Shown: one piece after another, positions 1 through 5,076 of the stretch
Layout: every line of letters starts with the position of its first letter
How positions within the stretch are numbered: position 1 is the first letter of the stretch
DNA from: CAZRAL01 sp964598005
Lineage (GTDB): Bacteria > Pseudomonadota > Gammaproteobacteria > Burkholderiales > Usitatibacteraceae
DNA length: 5,076 bases
Direction: 5' to 3'
Assembly (NCBI GenBank): GCA_964598005.1
Contig: CAZRAL010000087.1
Coordinates: forward strand, 1-5,076
The notes under the pieces: generated by a model
What the model was told of the DNA's origin: nothing
Databases searched by the model: none
The model's input: the letters and a program-made list of their open reading frames with translations, nothing else
Translations under genes and position numbers: made by a program

Positions 1-60
1 GCTGTCGTGTCCGGCGGGCCATCCCGGAAAACCGAGCGCGCGACCATGTGGGACTTAATC

Positions 61-65
61 AGAGG
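61..65 (+). promoter_or_regulatory. Shine-Dalgarno supporting the TTG start of mltD
   Basis: AGAGG lies ten bases before the TTG at 76. It is the best ribosome-binding match among the candidate starts (GTG 7, ATG 46, TTG 76), and only this start puts the Lys-Lys n-region right at the N-terminus of a 22-residue signal peptide. This is inference from spacing and signal-peptide shape. Confidence 0.5.
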
Positions 66-75
66 TTTCCTACCC

Positions 76-1809
76 TTGAACAAGAAAATTTTTTCATTGT
101 TGATCGCAGCAGGAATGGCTTGGGCATCGATTGCCCAAGCGCAACCTTCAGGCGAGGGCCAATCGCGTCAGGGGTCGATCTCGTTGCTTCCCCTGTTTCC
201 TAAAGCTCCCGCGCCTGCTGCCGCACCCGCGAACCCCAGCGCTTCGCCTCCCTCGAACACTGCTCTCCCCCCCAGTACGGAGCCCATTTCGCTCGTTCCG
301 CCCAAGCCCGCACCAGACGTAATAAGTAATTTCGCCGATCTTTTACCCGCTCAAGCGAACATCGATGATGCCGACTTGTGGAATCGTGTCCGTGTTGGCT
401 TTGCGTTACAACCTCTCGATTCACCACTCGTTCAAGAGCATGAGCAATGGTATGCCAATCGACCGGAGTACATCCGCCGTTTTGTCGAGCGCGGCTCGAA
501 ATATCTGCACCATGTAGTCGAAGAGGTGGAAAAGCGCGGCATGCCGATGGAAATTGCGTTATTGCCTATCATCGAAAGTGCTTTTAACCCGCAAGCTTAT
601 TCACGCGCACATGCTGCGGGCATGTGGCAATTTATACCCTCTACCGGGAAAAATTTCGGTCTCAAACAGGATTGGGCTATCGATCATCGCCGCGATGTGC
701 TTGCTTCGACGCACGCCGCGCTCGCCTATCTGCAACGCCTGTATGGCATGTTCAATTCGTGGGAACTTGCACTGGCTGCCTATAACTGTGGCGAAGGCTG
801 TGTGGGACGAGCCATTGCAAACAATGAAAAAAAAGGCTTGCCAACCGGCTTTTTGCACCTCAATTTACCCATGGAAACGCGTCACTACGTTCCCAAATTA
901 ATCGCGGTAAAAAATATCATTCTTGCTCCGGGCAGCTACGGTATCGAACTGGATGCCGTTCCTGATGAACCCTACTTCGCCAAAGTGCCCGCCCCTGCGC
1001 GCATCGATGTCAAACTTGCCGCCCAGCTTGCCGAATTGAAGGAAGAAGAATTTGTGGCGCTGAACCCTTCGTTCAATAAACCGGTGGCCACCAGCGACCT
1101 CGGTTATTTTTTGCTCCCGCGCGACAAGGCGGATGTATTTCGCACCAATCTGACCAACTATCAGGCACGAAATTCCCCCATGGTGTCGTGGCAAACCTAC
1201 AATGCCAAGCGTGGTGAATCGTTCGATGCAATCGGCAAACGTTTCGGGGTCTCGGGAGCCTATTTACGGACCGCCAATCCGCTCGTCAAGGAAAAGAAAT
1301 ACAAGATCGCATCGCCCGTAACGATCATGGTTCCGCTGATCAAGGACGCCAGGGTAATCCGCGTTGCCGCGTCTTCTTTGTCTTCCGCATCGTCTGCCTC
1401 TTCTACAAAAACGGTTGCGCCCGACAGTAATGCTGCTGATGCACTTCAATCAGCCAGTCATGTCGTTAAAGCGGGAGAGACCCTGTTTTCAATTGCGCGC
1501 AACAAAGGTGCAGATGTAAATGAAATTAAAACGCTAAATCGTCTTTCAGGAGATGAGCTTCGTATCGGCCAAACACTCGATATTCCCGTTGGCACTGCTG
1601 CAAAAGGTAGCAGCCGAACGATTGCAACCAATCCGCAAAATCATTCATCTTCCAGATCAGCATCGAAAACCTATATCGTAAAAAGCGGCGATACGCTATC
1701 CGGCATTGCAGCCAAATTTCGTATTTCGATGACGGTACTGATGCGTGCCAACCGGCTGGCAGCAAATGCCACCCTCCATCCGGGGATGCGTCTCGCCATT
1801 CCCACATAA
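76..1809 (+). CDS. mltD: MltD-type membrane-associated/periplasmic lytic murein transglycosylase with LysM repeats
   Basis: Cleaves the MurNAc-GlcNAc bond of peptidoglycan in the periplasm, forming 1,6-anhydroMurNAc ends (family knowledge for family 1D lytic transglycosylases). Numbered from the TTG at 76 (577 aa): signal peptide 1-22 (NKK, hydrophobic core, AQA|Q cleavage), Pro/Ala-rich linker about 40-82, SLT domain about 140-285 with catalytic Glu167 in ALLPIIESAFNP, then GMWQFIPSTG and AAYNCGEG (234-241). The tail has a degenerate LysM-like segment (about 372-420), a Ser-rich linker (about 434-443) and two clear LysM domains (about 462-504 and 533-576) ending at the C-terminus. Start choice: TTG 76 has AGAGG at 61-65, ten bases upstream, and gives a standard signal peptide. 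In-frame ATG 46 and GTG 7 are alternatives without a good ribosome site, and the frame stays open to the window edge. Unlike E. coli MltD, there is no lipobox cysteine. Family call is very secure; the start is less so. Confidence 0.95.
   Translation: MNKKIFSLLIAAGMAWASIAQAQPSGEGQSRQGSISLLPLFPKAPAPAAAPANPSASPPSNTALPPSTEPISLVPPKPAPDVISNFADLLPAQANIDDADLWNRVRVGFALQPLDSPLVQEHEQWYANRPEYIRRFVERGSKYLHHVVEEVEKRGMPMEIALLPIIESAFNPQAYSRAHAAGMWQFIPSTGKNFGLKQDWAIDHRRDVLASTHAALAYLQRLYGMFNSWELALAAYNCGEGCVGRAIANNEKKGLPTGFLHLNLPMETRHYVPKLIAVKNIILAPGSYGIELDAVPDEPYFAKVPAPARIDVKLAAQLAELKEEEFVALNPSFNKPVATSDLGYFLLPRDKADVFRTNLTNYQARNSPMVSWQTYNAKRGESFDAIGKRFGVSGAYLRTANPLVKEKKYKIASPVTIMVPLIKDARVIRVAASSLSSASSASSTKTVAPDSNAADALQSASHVVKAGETLFSIARNKGADVNEIKTLNRLSGDELRIGQTLDIPVGTAAKGSSRTIATNPQNHSSSRSASKTYIVKSGDTLSGIAAKFRISMTVLMRANRLAANATLHPGMRLAIPT
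118..140 (+). repeat. Perfect inverted repeat inside the mltD signal-peptide region
   Basis: GCTTGGGCA (118-126) and TGCCCAAGC (132-140) are exact reverse complements, giving a 9-bp stem with a 5-base loop (TCGAT). It covers the codons around the signal-peptidase cleavage site, about 42 bases after the TTG start. No T-run follows, so it does not look like a terminator. The repeat is seen directly; any effect on translation is speculation. Confidence 0.6.
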
Positions 1810-1810
1810 A

Positions 1811-1829
1811 ACATCCCGAACCGGGATGT
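1811..1829 (+). other. Intergenic hairpin between mltD and the MFS gene
   Basis: ACATCCCG (1811-1818) pairs exactly with CGGGATGT (1822-1829) around a 3-base loop (AAC), starting two bases after the mltD TAA. No U-tract follows (AGATTACTGC), so it is not a canonical intrinsic terminator. It could stabilise the mltD 3' end, attenuate read-through, or act with a helper factor. It ends 23 bases before the transporter start codon, in the place where its ribosome site would be sought. Confidence 0.5.
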
Positions 1830-1852
1830 AGATTACTGCATCAAACCACAAA

Positions 1853-3160
1853 ATGACCGCTTCTCGTAGCCGGATAACCCGTTATTTCGGTCCACTCTGG
1901 AAAAATCGCGATTTCTGCCTTCTGTGGGGATCACTCACGATTACTCATTTCGGCGGGCAGATCACCTTTCTTGCATTGCCCTTGACCGCTGCATTGCTGC
2001 TAAACGCCACACCCTTCGAAATGGGTGTGCTGGTGGCCCTCGAGACACTTCCTTATACGCTGTTTGGGCTATTCACGGGCGTGCTGGTTGATCGTTCCCG
2101 CAAGCTACCCATTATCATCACCGCCGATATAGGCCGGGGGCTTGCACTTCTCGCCATTCCCCTTGCAGCCTGGTTGAATCTGTTGACCATGCCACTCCTC
2201 TACATTGTCGGATTTCTGGTCGGAGCCGGGAGTATCGTCGGCTGGGCAGCTTATCAAGTCTTCATGACTGAACGTGTCGGGCGTGAAAATTTACTCGAAG
2301 CCAATAGCAAGATCGCATTATCAGACTCGTCGGCCCAGCTTATTGGCCCTGGCCTGGCTGGTATGCTTATTCAGTGGCTTACCGCACCCTTCGCCATTCT
2401 TCTCGATGCATTTTCATTTTTCGCCTCGGCCTGGATGCTGCGCAATATTCCATCTGCAAAAACAGATACACCCAAAATGTCCGGGACGCCTTCTTCTCTC
2501 TGGCAAGATATTCGCGAAGGATTGGCGTTGATTTGGACCAATCGCATACTGCGTTCGATCGCCTGGGGGCTGGGTCTCTGGCAACTGCTCAAGCACATGT
2601 TTATCGCCACCGTCATTTTGTACGGCACGCGCGAACTGGAACTTTCCGCAGGCCAAATCGGCATCATCTTCACGATGGGTGGCATCGGCTGCCTGCTGGC
2701 ATCGTTTTCCGTAAGTCGTTTAAATCATATGGCCGGGGTAGGGGTGACCATGCTGGGAGGCCTGTTTTTGACTGCATGCGCATGGTTGCTCATTGCCGCC
2801 ACACAAAAAGGCCTGTGGGCCAGGCCCGGTTTCGGCGCCGCCATTTTCATTCTGGACTTCGGCGCGATGCTGTTTTTCATCAACTATCTGTCGCTGCGCC
2901 AGTCAGTGACTCCCGATGCTTTATTGGGCCGCGTGACTTCCACCATGATTTTTATCACCATATCGTTTGCACCGCTTGGCTCTTTGTTGGGCGGCGCATT
3001 GGCTGAAATAATGGGGTTACGCATGACCATCGCCACCGCCGGTATCGGGGGCGTGCTGCTTACTTCGCTGTTAATGTATTGCTCCCCATTGGCAAAAATG
3101 CACGTGCTGCCCCGGCCAGCACCCTATTCCGCCTCTACAACAGAAATATTACCTAAATAA
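1853..3160 (+). CDS. Major facilitator superfamily exporter (MFS_3 / EntS-like)
   Basis: A 435-aa inner-membrane transporter with about 12 hydrophobic segments: roughly 22-50, 55-79, 86-108, 112-134, 155-177 and 179-197, a polar central loop around 198-232, then 233-257, 266-287, 295-316, 325-347, 361-385 and 389-411. Family signatures seen are LWKNRDFCLLWGS at the N-terminus, the motif-A-like GVLVDRSRK (76-84) after TM2, the VGRENLLEANSK segment (142-153) and IGPGLAGMLIQWLTAPFA (164-181). These are typical of MFS_3 drug/siderophore exporters such as EntS- and Mef-like proteins, which run as proton antiporters (family knowledge). Substrate cannot be told. Start: a stop codon at 1829-1831 closes the frame just upstream, so ATG 1853 is the first possible start, yet no Shine-Dalgarno is visible before it. 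It follows mltD by 43 bases on the same strand and may be co-transcribed. Confidence 0.92.
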   Translation: MTASRSRITRYFGPLWKNRDFCLLWGSLTITHFGGQITFLALPLTAALLLNATPFEMGVLVALETLPYTLFGLFTGVLVDRSRKLPIIITADIGRGLALLAIPLAAWLNLLTMPLLYIVGFLVGAGSIVGWAAYQVFMTERVGRENLLEANSKIALSDSSAQLIGPGLAGMLIQWLTAPFAILLDAFSFFASAWMLRNIPSAKTDTPKMSGTPSSLWQDIREGLALIWTNRILRSIAWGLGLWQLLKHMFIATVILYGTRELELSAGQIGIIFTMGGIGCLLASFSVSRLNHMAGVGVTMLGGLFLTACAWLLIAATQKGLWARPGFGAAIFILDFGAMLFFINYLSLRQSVTPDALLGRVTSTMIFITISFAPLGSLLGGALAEIMGLRMTIATAGIGGVLLTSLLMYCSPLAKMHVLPRPAPYSASTTEILPK

Positions 3161-3257
3161 AACAAATCCAAAGCCTGCAATTGTTCAATCGCACCTGTTT
3201 TTCACGCTTTTCAGCATTGCAATTGCCGCTTCAATAATCATCGCAAGCGATAGCTGA
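3161..3257. other. Convergent intergenic spacer (MFS / mdh)
   Basis: 97 bases between two genes meeting tail to tail. It contains no ORF worth calling. Visible structure is the hairpin at 3233-3262 and a long-range 7-bp inverted repeat (GCAATTG at 3177-3183, CAATTGC at 3220-3226) with a 36-base loop that is probably chance. No GC-rich stem followed by a good T-run is present for the MFS transcript. Confidence 0.6.
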
Positions 3258-3262
3258 TTATT
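3233..3262 (-). terminator. Possible weak terminator hairpin at the end of mdh
   Basis: AATAATCA (3233-3240) is the exact reverse complement of TGATTATT (3255-3262). Between them TCGC (3241-3244) can pair with GCGA (3247-3250), leaving TAGC as a one-sided bulge. The stem includes the mdh stop codon (TAA, 3260-3258). It is AT-rich at the base and has only short T-runs on either side, so it could be a weak, possibly bidirectional terminator for the two converging genes or simply a 3'-end stabilising fold. Confidence 0.4.
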
Positions 3263-4244
3263 TCAGAAGATGCGCCACTCCGGCACGCTCTTCTTCCAAT
3301 TCTTTTAGCGTGACATCCATTTTGCTACGCGAGAATGCATCAATTTCCAATCCCTTGATCACTGTATATTTTCCATTCTCGCAAGTGACCGGCATACCGT
3401 ACATGATTTCTTTCGGGATACCATAACTGCCGTCGGATGGCACTCCCATGGTGACCCATTTACCCTGCGTGCCCAATAACCAGTCACGAATATGTCCAAT
3501 TGCAGCATTAGCAGCCGATGCCGCCGAGGAGAGGCCGCGCGCCTCGATAATCGCCGCGCCACGCTTACCCACGGTAGGAATAAAAGTGTTACGGTACCAG
3601 TCTTCATCATTGACAACCGTCTTTGCTGAGATTCCGCCAATCGTCGCAAAACGATAATCGGGATACATGGTTGGCGAGTGATTACCCCATACAATCATTT
3701 TTTCGATCGAATCAACCGGTTTACCGGCTTTGGCTGCAAGCTGCGACAAAGCCCGATTGTGATCCAGCCTTAACATTGCCGTGAAATTTTCCTGTGGCAA
3801 ATCAGGCGCGGATTTCATGGCAATATAAGCATTGGTATTAGCCGGATTTCCTACCACCAATACTTTCACCTTGCGGGATGCAACCTCATTAAGCGCCCTC
3901 CCCTGCGTAGTAAAAATCGCTCCATTGGCTTCAAGCAAATCCTTACGTTCCATACCCGGTCCACGCGGACGTGCACCTACCAGTAATGCGACATCGACTT
4001 CCTTGAATGCCGTTGATGCTTGGGCATGCGCCGTCATACCGGTCAGCAATGGAAATGCACAATCCTCCAGTTCCATCATCACGCCTTTTAATGCTTTCTG
4101 GGCTTTTTCATCCGAAATTTCCAGCAATTGCAAAACGACAGGCTGATCCTTACCTAACATTTCACCGCTGGCGATGCGAAACAACAGACTATAACCGATT
4201 TGTCCGGCTGCACCGGTCACTGCAACCCGCATGGGACTCTTCAT
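3258..4244 (-). CDS. mdh: Malate dehydrogenase (NAD-dependent)
   Basis: Oxidises L-malate to oxaloacetate with NAD+ in the TCA cycle, in the cytoplasm. The 328-aa product matches the full length of the Thermus/cytosolic-type MDH found in Betaproteobacteria, not the E. coli mitochondrial-like type. Seen: Rossmann loop GAAGQIG (11-17), acidic Glu42 in LQLLEI at the end of beta-2 (favours NAD over NADP), the mobile active-site loop GARPRGPGMERKDLL (90-104) with substrate arginines, VGNPANTN (131-138), catalytic Asp161 and substrate Arg164 in LDHNRA, and proton-acceptor His189 in WGNHSP. Start ATG 4244 has AGGAG nine bases upstream; an internal ATG at Met5 lacks such spacing. The gene is monocistronic-looking, with its own promoter in the upstream gap and no TCA-cycle gene beside it here. 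All catalytic residues are intact. Confidence 0.98.
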   Translation of the reverse strand: MKSPMRVAVTGAAGQIGYSLLFRIASGEMLGKDQPVVLQLLEISDEKAQKALKGVMMELEDCAFPLLTGMTAHAQASTAFKEVDVALLVGARPRGPGMERKDLLEANGAIFTTQGRALNEVASRKVKVLVVGNPANTNAYIAMKSAPDLPQENFTAMLRLDHNRALSQLAAKAGKPVDSIEKMIVWGNHSPTMYPDYRFATIGGISAKTVVNDEDWYRNTFIPTVGKRGAAIIEARGLSSAASAANAAIGHIRDWLLGTQGKWVTMGVPSDGSYGIPKEIMYGMPVTCENGKYTVIKGLEIDAFSRSKMDVTLKELEEERAGVAHLLK

Positions 4245-4253
4245 TAAAAGTGG

Positions 4254-4258
4254 CTCCT
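4254..4258 (-). promoter_or_regulatory. mdh Shine-Dalgarno
   Basis: CTCCT on the plus strand reads AGGAG on the minus strand, nine bases before the ATG at 4244. This is a strong ribosome site that fixes the mdh start against the alternative Met5. Confidence 0.8.
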
Positions 4259-4268
4259 GAAACTGGGA

Positions 4269-4325
4269 ATAGGGTTAGAAAACGGCTACAACAAAATTAC
4301 ACCCGCAAATTATACAAAACCCTAT
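4269..4325. repeat. 8-bp inverted repeat flanking the mdh -10 and leader
   Basis: ATAGGGTT (4269-4276) and AACCCTAT (4318-4325) are exact reverse complements, 41 bases apart. One arm lies between the candidate -35 and -10 of mdh, the other in its untranslated leader. If the predicted transcription start is right, only one arm is transcribed, so this would act as a DNA operator pair and not as an RNA fold. Chance is a real alternative. Confidence 0.35.
4309..4314 (-). promoter_or_regulatory. Likely -10 element of the mdh promoter
   Basis: The minus strand reads TATAAT here, a perfect sigma-70 -10 consensus, preceded by TTTTG. With transcription starting near 4302, the mdh leader would be about 57 bases. 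The -35 region is poor: at 17-base spacing it reads GTGCAA, and the better TTGGTG sits about 20 bases away. A second, weaker TGTAAT lies 13 bases downstream within a near-repeat (AAATTATACA 4307-4316 and AAAATTACA 4293-4301). The poor -35 suggests either modest strength or an activator. Confidence 0.55.
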
Positions 4326-4363
4326 GCTGCTTTGCACCAATCAAGCAACAAAATCACCAACAA

Positions 4364-4384
4364 GAATTGAAAAGCACTCAATTC
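4364..4384 (-). terminator. Possible weak terminator after the DUF11 protein gene
   Basis: GAATTGA (4364-4370) pairs exactly with TCAATTC (4378-4384) around a 7-base loop. On the minus strand the stem starts in the last sense codon and stop of the surface-protein gene and is followed by a T-rich run (TTCTTGTTGGTGATTTTG). The stem is short and AT-rich, so termination would be inefficient; read-through into mdh is possible. Confidence 0.35.
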
Positions 4385-5076
4385 AAAGTAACCGTGAACA
4401 TCACTGTGCCCGATTGGCCGGATTGCAACACCCCCCCTAAAGCCCACTGAATATTACCGGTTCCGCCAACAGCAGGCTGTAGTGTTACGTTGCACATCGT
4501 AATCGTTGCGGGAAGCGGTAGCACGCAAGCTGCGCTGGTAAATGTTGTAAAGGCAGGAGTGGCATCGACAATCGTAATCATTGAAACAGGAGTATTACTC
4601 ATATTTAAATAGGTAATAGTATATTCAAGTACCTCACCTGGATTGGCAATATTAGCCGTACCTGGAACACCTCCTTGAGTAACATTACGTACTGACTTCA
4701 TCAACGTCAAACCGGCCCCCAGGTCCGCACCAACAGTTGTAACGTCTTGCCTGGTATAGACTTGAGCGCCAATTGCTGCGGTCACTTGAATTGTGTCAGT
4801 TCCGTTATAAGGGGCGATCGACGGAATATTCGATTTAACAATAATACAAATTTTGCTCCCTGGTATAACCGGTATGCTGTTACTCAAAACAGTATTGCCT
4901 TCCATTCCATCAAGAATGCCATTGCAATTGATGTCTTGGTAAATTTGATTACTCCAACCAATTGTATTCGGATTAGCATTGTGCGTTGTACTAAAACTGA
5001 CATTCCCCGCCGTACCAGCATTAAAGACATGTGGGTAAAAAACGGTACTTCCCGGTAATCCCGTTTTAGCGCCGTC
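4378..5076 (-). CDS. DUF11-type repeat-domain secreted/surface protein, C-terminal part (5' end outside window)
   Basis: The frame runs unbroken from the window edge to TGA at 4378, giving 232 visible residues; an ATG at 4905 lies mid-domain and is not a credible start. The first part (residues 1-120) is a beta-rich Thr/Asn/Gly-rich segment containing YQDINCNGILDGME (46-59), where D48, N50, N52, I54, D56 and E59 fit the 1-3-5-7-9-12 spacing of an EF-hand-like calcium loop. The rest (about 122-231) matches the DUF11/conserved-repeat fold: LTLMKSVRNV, NPGEVLEYTITYLN, IVDATPAFTTF, and a closing SGTVMFTVTLN. Four cysteines (51, 77, 184, 195) suggest an exported, disulfide-containing protein. Such domains occur in large surface or secreted proteins, but no specific function is known. 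No LPXTG motif, RTX repeat or membrane anchor is seen at the C-terminus. It is AT-richer than its neighbours: five sampled rows give about 41% GC. Confidence 0.85.
   Translation of the reverse strand, partial: DGAKTGLPGSTVFYPHVFNAGTAGNVSFSTTHNANPNTIGWSNQIYQDINCNGILDGMEGNTVLSNSIPVIPGSKICIIVKSNIPSIAPYNGTDTIQVTAAIGAQVYTRQDVTTVGADLGAGLTLMKSVRNVTQGGVPGTANIANPGEVLEYTITYLNMSNTPVSMITIVDATPAFTTFTSAACVLPLPATITMCNVTLQPAVGGTGNIQWALGGVLQSGQSGTVMFTVTLN

Noticed and set aside
1..58. Possible 3' end of an upstream gene, stopping at TAA 56-58 in frame 2
   Set aside because: Only about 18 residues are visible (LSCPAGHPGKPSARPCGT) and they match nothing I recognise, so it cannot be supported, although the position before the mltD ribosome site is plausible.
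1375..1409. Repeated TCTTC/GCATCGTCTGC-like units
   Set aside because: They encode a Ser/Ala-rich linker (SSLSSASSASS) between LysM-like domains; low-complexity coding sequence explains them.
2374..3006. A 210-residue plus-strand open frame inside the MFS gene
   Set aside because: It lies wholly within the well-supported transporter in another frame and reads as a His/Arg-rich shadow with no domain.
3177..3226. Inverted repeat GCAATTG / CAATTGC in the convergent spacer
   Set aside because: Only 7 bp with a 36-base loop, AT-rich and partly self-palindromic, so chance is the simplest explanation.
3359..3694. A 111-residue minus-strand open frame inside mdh
   Set aside because: It is in a different frame of the intact malate dehydrogenase and resembles no protein family.
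4007..4450. A 147-residue plus-strand open frame crossing the mdh 5' end and the upstream gap
   Set aside because: It overlaps conserved mdh on the opposite strand, the mdh promoter and the end of the DUF11 gene, and has no recognisable domain or ribosome site.
4747..5058. A 103-residue plus-strand open frame opposite the surface protein
   Set aside because: The minus-strand frame carries clear DUF11 and calcium-loop signatures; this one is its antisense shadow.

Overview
The window looks like an ordinary chromosomal stretch of a betaproteobacterium. The main reason is the malate dehydrogenase: it is the Thermus/cytosolic-type enzyme, with a GAAGQIG dinucleotide fold and a GARPRGPGMERKDLL active-site loop, in the form typical of Betaproteobacteria. 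GC is moderate, which would suit the Nitrosomonadales/Gallionella side of the class, but genus cannot be settled by eye. No RNA gene, insertion sequence, CRISPR array or phage gene was seen.

Layout: two plus-strand genes meet two minus-strand genes head-on. On the plus strand, 76-1809 encodes an MltD-type lytic murein transglycosylase with a signal peptide, an SLT catalytic domain and a LysM tail. After a 43-base spacer holding a perfect hairpin comes a 12-TM major facilitator transporter of the EntS-like MFS_3 type (1853-3160). A 97-base convergent spacer (3161-3257) with a weak hairpin separates it from mdh on the minus strand (3258-4244). mdh has a strong Shine-Dalgarno and a TATAAT -10 box in the 133-base gap upstream. 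The last gene (4378-5076, minus, 5' end outside the window) is the C-terminal part of a large secreted or surface protein with a DUF11-type repeat domain and an EF-hand-like calcium loop. It is visibly AT-richer than its neighbours.

The genes do not form one pathway. mltD remodels peptidoglycan in the periplasm, the MFS protein probably exports a small molecule, mdh is a stand-alone TCA-cycle gene, and the DUF11 protein is a surface or secreted accessory product. mltD and the MFS gene could share a transcript. The points most worth a second look are the AT-rich surface protein, the missing lipobox and TTG start of the MltD homologue, paired hairpins at the mltD/MFS junction, and a dyad around the mdh promoter. 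No clear evidence of a new biological system was found.
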